Source: Microvirga lupini (GTDB lineage Bacteria > Pseudomonadota > Alphaproteobacteria > Rhizobiales > Beijerinckiaceae). Taken from it: a stretch of 39,055 bases of DNA. The position numbers and the translations under genes were made by a program. Under the pieces are notes generated by a model. The model did no database searches, was not told where the DNA came from, and was given only the letters and a program-made list of their open reading frames with translations. The DNA is taken from positions 176,151 to 215,205 of the forward strand of contig KI912045.1 of assembly GCA_000517005.1 (NCBI GenBank), given 5' to 3'. Shown here in pieces: positions 31,434 to 38,373 of this stretch. How positions within the stretch are numbered: position 1 is the first letter of the stretch; every line of letters begins with the position of its first letter.

Positions 31434-33298
31434 GCTGCTGCTCCAGCGAGACCGCGGTTCAGATACGGGTTAGGCAGCGGCTGGGCTTTGTCGGTCTGAC
31501 CGAGGACACCGGCCTCCCAGTCGATCCTGAGAGCGTTGCTGATGATCAAAGCGTCCATGCCGTCGATGTTGGCTTTCGACCCGGGCTTTTCCTTCTTGGG
31601 CAACACGTTGTCGTTCGCGTCCCAATGCCCGACCACATTGCCCGCGCACCACGCGCTGATGGGGTTGCCATCGTGCTGCAGCAGCCGCGGATCGGTGACG
31701 CGAGCGATGAGGTCTTCGGTGCTCTGCGTCAGGTACTTTGCCCTCTTGGGGACGATGAAGACCGTGTAGCCGGCCTCTTCGATTTCCTTGCCCATGAGGT
31801 TGGCTTGGTAATCGTCCAAACCAACGCCGATCACCCTGTGGCCCTCGAGTTTCGCCAGGATCTGCTTCAGGATGACCTTGTAATCGATGAAGCCGCCGGG
31901 GGTGAGCGTGAGCCATTCATCCTCATGCCACTGGTGGAAGGCATCGGCGAAGCGATCATCCTCCAGGCGGCTTGCCTTCTCGGGCAGCCAGTACTCTCCG
32001 GTCGTGTACACGCAGCCATCGACCACGGTCAGGTAGGCTGCCGCGTTCAAGTCCGATCTCGAGGCCAAGTCGATGCCGACGAAGAGCGGGAAGCCCCTGA
32101 ATGCATCGAGATTGAGCTTCGTATCCTCGCAGGCGTTCCAGGCATCCACGTCGATGAGGTTGCCGGCGGCTCGGGACCAGATATTGACCCGGGTTCGGAG
32201 GTACTCATTGAGTTTCGACGGGCTCTTCCTGGCTTCGATGATCTCCTCGTCCAGCGAGGCCGGATTGAGCGAAACACCCCAAAGCGGATTGACCTTCTCG
32301 ACGACGCGCGGATCGAAGCGTCGCTCGGCATCCTCCTTTGAGGCTGCGTAGATGACCACAAAGGCGCGATCTGCGCGCATGCGGCCGGAAAGCACAGCCT
32401 GGGCGAACTTCCAATCCTCGTATGCCGCGGAATTGACGTCACGGCCGGCGGTCGAGATCGACAGCCACAGCGGATTCCGCCGCGAGCCCATGGCAGTGCG
32501 CAGAACGCCGATCACCTCCTGGGACTGAGCGTGTAACTCCTCGGCCAGGACCACATGCGGGTTGAGACCGTCGAGATTCTTCGCCTTGCTCGTCGCCAAG
32601 GTGATCCTGGCGTCGACCTTGGTGAACTCCGTGTAATCCCGGGTGTCGTGGACCCCGTACCGCTCGACGAAATCGGGCTCCAGCTTGAAGGTTTTCCGCA
32701 GCATCCCGTAGGGGATGTTCGCCTGCGCGATGGAGCCGGCGGAAATCGTGGCTTCCGCTCCAGGCTCGTCCTCGCAGGTCAAGCAGTAGAGCACGACGCC
32801 GACCGAGAGGGTCGATTTTGCGTTTTTGCGGGGCACCCAGAACGATACCGAGCGCACCCAGCGCAAGCCGGTTTCAGCCTCGCGGAAGGCGAAGATGCCG
32901 GCAAGCCACCAGCACTGCACCGGCTCGAGGACAATGGAGCCTTCGAACGCCTTCGTGTGCGGCAGCTTCTCCACGAACGAGCACACATCGACGATGTGCG
33001 CGTCGCTCCAGTAGTAGGCACCGACCGCGGTCTGCGCGATCTTCCTCATGTCGAGGAATCGTCGGCAGGCCTGGATCTCCTCAATGCAGGCAGGCACCTT
33101 GCCCGCCAGCACGGCCTCGCAATACCAGACAGCCATCCCCGGATAATCGGGGAAATTGTCGTTGGCTATCTCTGGATATTGCTTCGGATCCAGCTGGATC
33201 TCTCGGAAGACCTTATCGGCGGCGCGACGCGAAACCAGCGCGCGCGAACTTGTTGGTTTTCGCGTCTGCGGGCGACGCGACCGGTTTGTCGAGGTCAT
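31430..33298 (-). CDS. Terminase large subunit
   Basis: About 622 aa. The ATPase domain has a Walker A-like segment near residues 157-164 (PRKNAKST), a Walker B acidic pair near 253-255 (HVVLAEELHAQ), and coupling residues after it. The nuclease domain starts near residue 409 with VGIDLASRSDLNA, followed by GVGLDDYQA. It packages DNA into the prohead and cuts it. The start is an ATG (33298) or the TTG one codon before; both lie within the end of the small-subunit gene, an overlap of almost 90 nt. The adjacent HNH protein may act with it. Confidence 0.95.
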   Translation of the reverse strand: MTSTNRSRRPQTRKPTSSRALVSRRAADKVFREIQLDPKQYPEIANDNFPDYPGMAVWYCEAVLAGKVPACIEEIQACRRFLDMRKIAQTAVGAYYWSDAHIVDVCSFVEKLPHTKAFEGSIVLEPVQCWWLAGIFAFREAETGLRWVRSVSFWVPRKNAKSTLSVGVVLYCLTCEDEPGAEATISAGSIAQANIPYGMLRKTFKLEPDFVERYGVHDTRDYTEFTKVDARITLATSKAKNLDGLNPHVVLAEELHAQSQEVIGVLRTAMGSRRNPLWLSISTAGRDVNSAAYEDWKFAQAVLSGRMRADRAFVVIYAASKEDAERRFDPRVVEKVNPLWGVSLNPASLDEEIIEARKSPSKLNEYLRTRVNIWSRAAGNLIDVDAWNACEDTKLNLDAFRGFPLFVGIDLASRSDLNAAAYLTVVDGCVYTTGEYWLPEKASRLEDDRFADAFHQWHEDEWLTLTPGGFIDYKVILKQILAKLEGHRVIGVGLDDYQANLMGKEIEEAGYTVFIVPKRAKYLTQSTEDLIARVTDPRLLQHDGNPISAWCAGNVVGHWDANDNVLPKKEKPGSKANIDGMDALIISNALRIDWEAGVLGQTDKAQPLPNPYLNRGLAGAAA

Positions 33299-33608
33299 CA
33301 AGCCCTAAGCTGTTGCGGGCCTTGTCCATCTGCGCGACCCACGATCCTCGGATCGTTTTGCCTTCACTGGGCGCGGCAGAGATGTTGTCGAACTGCATGG
33401 CGTACGACGACAAGGCGCGGTGTTTGGCGACCGTCATATGCCCCGCATCGAAGAGCACCCTGGCGAGCGTGTTGTACTCGCGCCTGGCTTCCTTCGTGCG
33501 AAGCGGGAAAAGGCAATCGGGGATCTTGCGGAAGCCAGGATGCGCCACGACTCGAGGATCGCCGCCACCGACCTGCGCTGGCTCCTGATCCTGTCTCTTG
33601 GCTCTCAT
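33213..33608 (-). CDS. Terminase small subunit, P27-type, 131 aa
   Basis: A helical protein with REYNTLARVLFDAGHMTVAKHRALSSYAMQFDNI in the middle, the pattern of P27-family small terminases, and a basic C-terminus (KFARAGFASRRR). It recognises the packaging site on phage DNA and recruits the large subunit. Its ATG overlaps the DUF3606 gene stop (ATGA), and its end overlaps the large subunit. Confidence 0.85.
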   Translation of the reverse strand: MRAKRQDQEPAQVGGGDPRVVAHPGFRKIPDCLFPLRTKEARREYNTLARVLFDAGHMTVAKHRALSSYAMQFDNISAAPSEGKTIRGSWVAQMDKARNSLGLDDLDKPVASPADAKTNKFARAGFASRRR

Positions 33609-33775
33609 GGTTCTTTGCCCAATTCCTCTGCGACTCGCTCCAGGCGGGGCCCGACCTTGAAGACCGCCATCCGCAGTTCTTCAACGGTCACACTCCAACG
33701 GGAGGTCCAGTAAGCCAGCTGCTGCCGGCTCATGATGTTCACAGTACGGGGCTCGTTGCGACGTATGCGTCTCAT
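33605..33775 (-). CDS. DUF3606-type small protein, 56 aa
   Basis: Contains YWTSRWSVTVEELRMAVFKVG, the signature pattern of DUF3606 proteins, whose function is unknown. The ATG at 33775 has GGAGG five bases upstream; a longer frame would run into the tRNA-like locus. It is coupled to the small terminase. The basic N-terminus would allow nucleic acid binding. Confidence 0.7.
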   Translation of the reverse strand: MRRIRRNEPRTVNIMSRQQLAYWTSRWSVTVEELRMAVFKVGPRLERVAEELGKEP

Positions 33776-33798
33776 GTGAGCCTCCGCGGAAAGAGGTG

Positions 33799-33902
33799 CG
33801 GACGGGATGGGATTCGAACCCATGGATCGGTTCTGGTATCGGCCTTGCAGGGGCCACCACCCGATCTACCTGCGTACCCTTAGACCACTCGGGCACCCGT
33901 AC
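33799..33902 (-). tRNA. Irregular class II tRNA-like locus
   Basis: The T arm (5-bp stem, loop TTCGAAT), a class II D arm (CCC, GAGTGGTCTAA loop, GGG) and a 7-bp acceptor with one mismatch are all present, with discriminator G but no encoded CCA. The segment between D and T arms is 52 nt, about 15-20 more than normal. Three competing anticodon arms can be drawn: GCAGG/CCTGC closing a 17-nt loop; a 10-bp imperfect stem closing the loop CCTGCAA; or a weak stem around GGTAGAT. GATCGG can also pair with CCGATC across it. It may be a tRNA with an insertion or a degenerate one; amino acid identity is not assignable. Confidence 0.5.
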
Positions 33903-34044
33903 CGCTGGAACGACAGACCACGCGCTACCCACCCCGGCTTTGCACGTCCACCCGCGGTCAAACGATCCCGCGCAAAACGCGGCATCTTCCGCAGGCAGAC
34001 CCGCATCACGGGCCCAAGCCTTGTCCGTCTGTCGTGTCGCTGTT

Positions 34045-34075
34045 CTGGCACGGAGTGGAACCGTCTATTTGCCAG
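34045..34075 (-). other. Structured non-coding segment between the tRNA loci
   Basis: A two-part stem (34045-34053 with 34061-34075, interrupted by a 6-nt bulge) lies in the 236-bp spacer between the two tRNA loci. It looks somewhat like a T arm plus acceptor fragment but lacks the T-loop consensus. The spacer has no gene with a credible start. It may be a processing element or a tRNA remnant. Confidence 0.3.
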
Positions 34076-34138
34076 GGCTTCGGAAGGCCTCGACCCCGTA
34101 GGGCTGTGCTGCTTCCTCGCGACTCTCCCACTCAGAAT

Positions 34139-34215
34139 TGGTTGCGGGGATCGGATTTGAACCGATGACCTCTTGGTTATGAGCCAAGCGCACTACCGGA
34201 CTGCGCTACCCCACG
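34139..34215 (-). tRNA. tRNA-Met (CAT), initiator-like, CCA encoded
   Basis: A complete 77-nt cloverleaf: acceptor CGTGGGG/CCCCGCA with a C1-A72 mismatch, D stem GCGC/GTGC, anticodon stem CTTGG/CCAAG with loop CTCATAA, T stem ATCGG/CCGAT with loop TTCAAAT, discriminator A and encoded CCA. The C1-A72 mismatch, the loop sequences and the overall layout match bacterial initiator tRNA. However, the anticodon stem keeps only two of the three usual G-C pairs, and the 11-24 pair is C-G rather than the initiator type A-U. It may supply fMet-tRNA or have altered decoding. It lies 8 bp after the Acb2-like gene. Confidence 0.9.
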
Positions 34216-34223
34216 ATAAACCT

Positions 34224-34454
34224 TCAGGCCGTGATGCTCTTCACGGCCCACATCACCGCTTCCTCGACCTTGGGCTTCGCCAGGGAGATCTCCTGGCTGT
34301 TGCCGAGGCCGGCGATGAGGTCATGGAAGGCCAGACCGGCATCCTTGACCGCTTGCATGTTCGCCTTTTCCTCGTCGGAGAGCACACGGTATGCGTGGCG
34401 CATGGTGTTGTTCACGGTGCGGTTGTCGGAAGTGCTGTCGACGGTGTCTGGCAT
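34224..34454 (-). CDS. Acb2/Tad1-hairpin-type protein, putative anti-CBASS sponge, 76 aa
   Basis: The protein has a helical hairpin pattern: AYRVLSDEEKANMQAVKDAG, LAFHDLIAGLG, then ISLAKPKVEEAVMWAVKSIT. I recognise this as the form shared by phage proteins assigned to the Acb2/Tad1 hairpin domain, whose characterised members bind cyclic oligonucleotides made by CBASS defence and block effector activation. The ATG at 34454 overlaps the HNH gene stop (TGATG) with GGAG upstream; a TTG one codon earlier is the alternative. It is cytoplasmic. Some family members have been found in structural regions, as here. The assignment rests on recalled pattern, not a search. Confidence 0.65.
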   Translation of the reverse strand: MPDTVDSTSDNRTVNNTMRHAYRVLSDEEKANMQAVKDAGLAFHDLIAGLGNSQEISLAKPKVEEAVMWAVKSITA

Positions 34455-34843
34455 CAAACGTCTCCACGAAACTTGGGCCTGGAGCCAGGATCGTCACACC
34501 AGCGCTGCAGCATGTGCAGCTGGCCGGTCTCCTTCGCATACGCCTCGAGTCGGGCCTTGAGGCCTGAGTGATGCTCGTTGCAAAGGCTGTGGTGGTTCTC
34601 CGGATCCCAGAAGCTGCCGCCGGCTGACACGGGCCACTTGTGGTCGACGACGCCGGTCCTGCCGATCACGACCAGCGTGGTGCGCCCGGCCTGCCGGCAG
34701 AAAGCACAGAACGGATGCTTCTTGCGAAAGACCTCCGAGTATCTGCGCCACTTGGCGTCGTACCCCTTGTCAGTTGGGCTCGGCTCCTGGGGTCGGACCA
34801 GTTTAGCGACCGGTTTGGGTCGCGACCGGAAGATGCTTGGCAT
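34454..34843 (-). CDS. HNH endonuclease of the packaging region, 129 aa
   Basis: The zinc-supported HNH fold is visible: Cys46/Cys49 in FCAFC, VVDHKWPVSAGG near residue 66, PENHHSLCNEHHSG near 81-94. Small HNH proteins next to terminase genes are known to assist terminase cutting in HK97-like phages. The ATG 34843 is first in frame, with a weak ribosome binding site. It probably heads the late operon, since the upstream 250 bp has a terminator for incoming leftward transcripts and no gene. Confidence 0.85.
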   Translation of the reverse strand: MPSIFRSRPKPVAKLVRPQEPSPTDKGYDAKWRRYSEVFRKKHPFCAFCRQAGRTTLVVIGRTGVVDHKWPVSAGGSFWDPENHHSLCNEHHSGLKARLEAYAKETGQLHMLQRWCDDPGSRPKFRGDV

Positions 34844-34965
34844 GGCGGATTCCGACCTGTGTTGGAATGTGAATCACAGTTACGGAAATTGTGTCAACGC
34901 GAAAATGCACAGCGCGCACTTTGTGCGAGAACTACGTGTGCGAAAATCCCCATACCCAGAAAACG

Positions 34966-35001
34966 AAAAACCCCTGCGGCTGATTCAAACGGTCGCAGGG
35001 G
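34966..35001 (-). terminator. Intrinsic terminator upstream of the late block
   Basis: An 8-bp GC-rich stem (34971-34978 with 34994-35001) closing a 15-nt loop, followed by five U on the minus strand (34966-34970). It would stop leftward transcripts arriving from the regulator region or from antisense of the plus-strand cassette before the late genes. The late promoter should lie between it and 34843. Confidence 0.7.
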
Positions 35002-35042
35002 CGCAAAAGTGAAGTTCAGACGGTCGGGCTGGCCTTCCATAC

Positions 35043-35072
35043 GTGACAAAGACTTCCCGGCTGTGATTAAAT
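35043..35072 (+). promoter_or_regulatory. Candidate sigma-70-type promoter for the plus-strand cassette
   Basis: GTGACA at 35043-35048 and ATTAAA at 35066-35071 are separated by 17 bp and lie about 30 bp upstream of the 35100 gene with its AGGGGG ribosome binding site. The local AT content is higher than in flanking late genes. This is a consensus-level match only. Confidence 0.45.
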
Positions 35073-35099
35073 GGCAGGCGGGGAACTCAAGGGGGCAAC

Positions 35100-35648
35100 A
35101 TGTTCAATTTCTTTGGCGCGTTCAAGTATAAAGGCGAAGTCATCGTCGATATGATGACTTTCTTGATGCTGTATCCTGGTGGAAAGCAACAGCTTGTCTC
35201 TCACTATCCGTTTATTGGCGCAGCAATCAAGCAATTCTACAAATCGAATACTAAACCATTCTCTGCAGCTGCTGTAATTTCTGCCCAGGTTCTAAGCGAT
35301 CTGGCTCTAAAGATACCTGAAGGTGACAGGTGGCGCGTTCTGGAAGAATTGAAATCTATGGACATGAACCACTTCGGCAAGTTGGTGCATCGACACTCGG
35401 TTGAGGTTCAGGCGGGCAAAGATCCCAATCCCTTACTCGATCCTTCGTACATGTACGGCACCAATATCTTCGCTGCGGCGATATTCATCGCCCGACTTAT
35501 GATGCGGCAGGATCACATCTCCAAGGAAGAAGCGGACCTTATCGAACGCGAAATCGTGGGCACTCTTCAGGGGCTGTCTGCTTCGGATCGCAGCACATTG
35601 AGGGTAGGTCGCGCCCTCGATGAGTTGATGCAGGGTGGATCCTCCTGA
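35100..35648 (+). CDS. Unrecognised cytoplasmic protein of the plus-strand cassette, 182 aa
   Basis: First gene of a three-gene plus-strand unit inside the minus-strand phage block. ATG follows AGGGGG. The protein is mostly helical with no signal peptide; a hydrophobic segment (about 120-132, NIFAAAIFIARLM) is too short and polar for a clear TM helix. The last third reads DHISKEEADLIEREIVGTLQGL. The base composition is markedly AT-richer than the late genes, suggesting separate origin. It might be a lysogenic conversion or superinfection exclusion factor; no family recognised. Confidence 0.6.
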   Translation: MFNFFGAFKYKGEVIVDMMTFLMLYPGGKQQLVSHYPFIGAAIKQFYKSNTKPFSAAAVISAQVLSDLALKIPEGDRWRVLEELKSMDMNHFGKLVHRHSVEVQAGKDPNPLLDPSYMYGTNIFAAAIFIARLMMRQDHISKEEADLIEREIVGTLQGLSASDRSTLRVGRALDELMQGGSS

Positions 35649-35707
35649 CTGAAGTCATTCCAACGCAAGCCGAACTTAGTGATCTACACAACTATCCCGA
35701 GAGTATT

Positions 35708-36136
35708 ATGCGAGCCTCTTTCCTTGCCGTGACCACGGCTTTGATCATTTCCTCGATATCGTCAGCTCAGGCCCAGAGCCAAAGCATGGTTTGCAAGTTC
35801 CTCCCTGGGAACGCCTATTTCGGAACTAATAGCCCTCAGGGGACTCAGAACGAGATCGAATCCAATAGGCATTGTCCCGTGCGAATAACGATGGAAGGCA
35901 GTGAGGTGAAGGGCGAAGAACTCTGCACCAGCGGGACGGTTCGAAAGGCGTTTAAAGGTATTGTCGTGGCCAATCCTGCTTATCAAGGAAACGCAATCGT
36001 ACTCTGGGCTAACGAGACCCTTGCAGAGGCTGGTCTTTGGGCGATCTCATTTGAGAGGCGGGAGGTCGGGATTAGCTATGCGTTTTCCGCTCATTACACT
36101 GAGGTAGGAGCCCAATGGATGCGCTGCACGAATTGA
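35708..36136 (+). CDS. Secreted or periplasmic protein of the plus-strand cassette, 142 aa
   Basis: A clear signal peptide (about residues 1-22: positively charged start, hydrophobic core, AQA cleavage site) precedes a beta-rich domain with three or four Cys residues, which could form disulfides in the periplasm. The sequence includes CKFLPGNAYFG, HCPVRITMEG and VLWANETLAEAGLW. No family recognised. The ATG follows GAGAG and is 59 bp after the previous stop. As a prophage-encoded exported protein it may change the host cell surface or block adsorption; this is inference. Confidence 0.6.
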   Translation: MRASFLAVTTALIISSISSAQAQSQSMVCKFLPGNAYFGTNSPQGTQNEIESNRHCPVRITMEGSEVKGEELCTSGTVRKAFKGIVVANPAYQGNAIVLWANETLAEAGLWAISFERREVGISYAFSAHYTEVGAQWMRCTN

Positions 36137-36174
36137 CAACGTTTGAGATGATTTTGACGTAATCTGAGGAACAA

Positions 36175-36813
36175 ATGGATTTCGATATCACAGCAGATGG
36201 CGTTTCGGCCCTTGCTGACAGTATAACTGCGCTTGCTGCCGCAGCAGCGGCTTTCCAGGGCATTAGGAGCCTTAACGCGTGGAGGAAGGAGGCGCTTGGA
36301 CGTCGGCGGTTTGAGGTCGCTGAAGATGTTCTGGCCAGCTTCTACCGCGCTCAGGAAATCCTTTCATTCGTCCGTTCCCCTTTCATAAGTGCAGGCGAAC
36401 TGACGGACGAGGAAGGTGTAGACAAAAGCCTAACCTCTAATTCAGACTACGTTCCTCTTCGCAGATTACATGACCAAGCTGAGTTTTTTACGTCCCTTCG
36501 TGCTAAGAAGCAGATATTTGCTGCCCTCTTCGGTAAAGAGAACGTCGGCCCATTCGATGAAATCAACCGCATCCTGAACGAGATCCAGACGGGGGTTGAG
36601 ATGCTCGTTTGGTTTCGAAAGGGCGGAGTGCCTAAGCGAACAGAGCCAGACCATGAAACGTATCTTGCGGCCAGGAGGACAGTCACTCGACCTCTTAAGG
36701 ATGCCGACGATCAAATTGCTCCGCGCATCGCGAAGGCCGTCGAGGAAATCGAAAGATTATGTACCCCGGAAATTCAGTCCCGCATGAAGAAGTCTCGGCT
36801 GCGCTTCTGGTAA
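36175..36813 (+). CDS. Unrecognised helical protein, possible membrane association, 212 aa
   Basis: An N-terminal Ala-rich hydrophobic stretch (about residues 12-30) could be a weak membrane anchor, followed by WRKEALGRRRFEVAEDVLASFYRAQEIL, a pattern I have seen in uncharacterised bacterial proteins. The rest is helical and charged, ending in SRLRFW. The ATG has GAGGA just upstream. It is the last gene of the plus-strand cassette, faces the minus genes at 36890, and no obvious shared terminator is visible between them. Confidence 0.6.
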   Translation: MDFDITADGVSALADSITALAAAAAAFQGIRSLNAWRKEALGRRRFEVAEDVLASFYRAQEILSFVRSPFISAGELTDEEGVDKSLTSNSDYVPLRRLHDQAEFFTSLRAKKQIFAALFGKENVGPFDEINRILNEIQTGVEMLVWFRKGGVPKRTEPDHETYLAARRTVTRPLKDADDQIAPRIAKAVEEIERLCTPEIQSRMKKSRLRFW

Positions 36814-36889
36814 TTCATCGGCCTTGTGGAGAGGTAGTTAGACGTCCGCCGTCTTCATCCAATAGATGCTCATGGTGCGACCGTCCCCA

Positions 36890-37084
36890 TCAACCCTCCG
36901 CTGGGCCTGGATCCGCTCTCCGGGACTGGATTGCCTGAAGCTCCCTCGTCAGCCGTGCGTTCTCGTCGCGCAGCCTCTTGATCTCTTCCGAGGCCTTCAG
37001 GATCGTTCCCACCGCCTTGCCAAGCGCCCTGTGGTTGATCACTTGCTTGGCCGCTTCGTGCAGATCATCCAGTATGTCGCTCAT
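36890..37084 (-). CDS. Small coiled-coil protein, 64 aa
   Basis: A helical protein with heptad spacing in the second half (SEEIKRLRDENARLTRELQAIQ), probably a coiled-coil dimer. Its ATG overlaps the stop of the gene above in an ATGA arrangement, which selects this start over the longer frame. No family recognised. It is in the regulatory/early part of the element, downstream of the XRE regulators. Confidence 0.6.
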   Translation of the reverse strand: MSDILDDLHEAAKQVINHRALGKAVGTILKASEEIKRLRDENARLTRELQAIQSRRADPGPAEG

Positions 37085-37326
37085 CGTCCCTCTCCTGGCA
37101 GACTCTCTCCCCATTCAACGAAACGCCACAGCTCGCCCATGGCCTCTTGGATCAGCGGGTAATGGTACGCGGGGAGACCTGGATAGGCCTGCCGGATCAC
37201 ATCCAGCACCTCTGGATCGTCGGGGTGGATCTGACGCTGGACAAGGAGGTAAAGGCCTGCAGCCCTGACGTTGAATTTCCCATTCGGGAGCCATCCAGGC
37301 GGTTTATCTTCTGTCATATTGTCCAT
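37081..37326 (-). CDS. Small hypothetical protein, 81 aa
   Basis: A soluble protein with VRQAYPGLPAYHYPLIQEAMGELWRF-like helical content and a conserved-looking PGWLPNGKFNVRAAGLYLLVQRQ start. An alternative ATG lies three codons in (37317). Coupled to the 64-aa gene by ATGA. No family recognised; it probably belongs to the early or lysogeny-related genes. Confidence 0.55.
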   Translation of the reverse strand: MDNMTEDKPPGWLPNGKFNVRAAGLYLLVQRQIHPDDPEVLDVIRQAYPGLPAYHYPLIQEAMGELWRFVEWGESLPGEGR

Positions 37327-37433
37327 TCTTTCGCGGTCATCATCAGCCTCTCGCTATACTTCGAATGCGGGTATCTCGCTCATGCGGCTTCCGTATGGTC
37401 ACAGGGGTGCAAAACTGAATTGGCGAGCGCAAC

Positions 37434-37473
37434 TCGTCAGGCATCCACCTGCTGTAGCTTCTCAGCGAGGTAA
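37434..37473 (-). repeat. Remnant copy of an XRE gene 3' end (downstream repeat)
   Basis: These 40 bp match 38334-38373 at 35 positions in direct orientation. Read on the minus strand the copy encodes IYLAEKLQQVDA and a stop, versus VYLAEKLRQVDT and a stop in the intact XRE gene. It lies 900 bp downstream of the matching end, on the other side of the GIY-YIG gene. Confidence 0.75.
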
Positions 37474-37536
37474 ATCGGCACAATAAGACGTTCAAATCTC
37501 ACGCGGTCGAACTCTCGGCTTTAGATGCGAGTTCCA

Positions 37537-38322
37537 CTAAAAACGCGTCGCGAGATTGCCAAAAACTGGGCCTGTTATGTCGGCATGCATAAAGCACCTC
37601 ACCGGCGGTGCGAACAGACGCTGAAACCCGATGATATTGGAGTAGCCTGCCGTTGTGAGCCTCGAGAACGACGCATGCAGTGTCAAGCAGCCGGCAGATA
37701 AACCCGCCCGCTTCCCCGCCTTCTGAATATCGTAATACCCATGCTGTAAGGCTTGGGATATTCTCCAGGTCGCCCAGGCAAGAGCATGCCCGCGTGTACG
37801 GCATCCATCCTCATGCGCTTCCTCTCGAAGCGAAGCTAACCTCCTCGGGCTAATGACGGCGGGATAGCTTTTCCACGGCCCTCGGACTTCCCAAAGGGCA
37901 AAATGTCCGACGATACGTTTATCTGTAATTGTCGATAGGCGTCCCTGATGGACTGGGCAGGTTTGCGGATCACAGGAGCGAGGATGATGCGGTAGACCCT
38001 GATTTCGGCCAGTGTTGCCATTCAAAAGGTTTTTCAGTCCAATTTCCCCAATCCGCTCGCTTTCCGCAGCATACGCTTCGTCCTCTTGGTCATAACAGGA
38101 GATTACGTACGGGGCGAGATCTTCGGGTGCAGTGCCATTGAACAGCGCGTCTTTAAGGTATTGCTTGAGCCTTGGTGGTGTATACCGCTCCTCTCCAGAG
38201 AGAACACCGTTTAGGTGATCCCATGCGCGAACACTTCTACCCTTTCCAACATACAGAGGCTTCCTCGTCGCTGGGTCACGATACTCATAGATATAAAAGC
38301 ATTTCGCGGACCAAACGGACAT
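37537..38322 (-). CDS. GIY-YIG family nuclease, 261 aa
   Basis: N-terminal GIY-YIG domain: YIYEYRD near residue 10 and PLYVGKGRSVRAWDH near 23-36, with Arg32 and His36, a Glu near 87 in AYAAESERIGEIG and Asn in NLLNGNTG. The C-terminal about 150 residues (including a Cys/His-containing stretch CDPQTCPVH) are not recognised and may recognise DNA. Start signal AAAGGAGG with good spacing, 14 bp after the XRE stop. The gene is flanked by a 40-bp imperfect direct repeat of the XRE 3' end, as if it arrived with its own copy of the target end. It is likely a selfish homing-type nuclease. Confidence 0.8.
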   Translation of the reverse strand: MSVWSAKCFYIYEYRDPATRKPLYVGKGRSVRAWDHLNGVLSGEERYTPPRLKQYLKDALFNGTAPEDLAPYVISCYDQEDEAYAAESERIGEIGLKNLLNGNTGRNQGLPHHPRSCDPQTCPVHQGRLSTITDKRIVGHFALWEVRGPWKSYPAVISPRRLASLREEAHEDGCRTRGHALAWATWRISQALQHGYYDIQKAGKRAGLSAGCLTLHASFSRLTTAGYSNIIGFQRLFAPPVRCFMHADITGPVFGNLATRF

Positions 38323-38333
38323 GAGGCCTCCTT

Positions 38334-38373
38334 TCGTCAGGTATCCACCTGCCGCAGCTTCTCAGCAAGGTAG
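38334..38373 (-). repeat. XRE gene 3' end, upstream repeat partner
   Basis: The functional 3' end and stop of the XRE gene at 38337, matching 37434-37473 in 35 of 40 bases. The similarity ends just after the stop codon on one side and about 11 codons before it on the other. Confidence 0.75.

Noticed and set aside
33903-34138. Possible third tRNA in the spacer between the two tRNA loci
   Set aside because: A T-arm-like hairpin at 34045-34075 lacks the T-loop consensus and no matching D and anticodon arms could be drawn.
36834-36890. A minus-strand frame ending in MSIYWMKTADV past the 64-aa gene
   Set aside because: The sequence looks protein-like, but the only start codon gives 11 residues; at most it is a remnant or a frameshifted end of the gene above.
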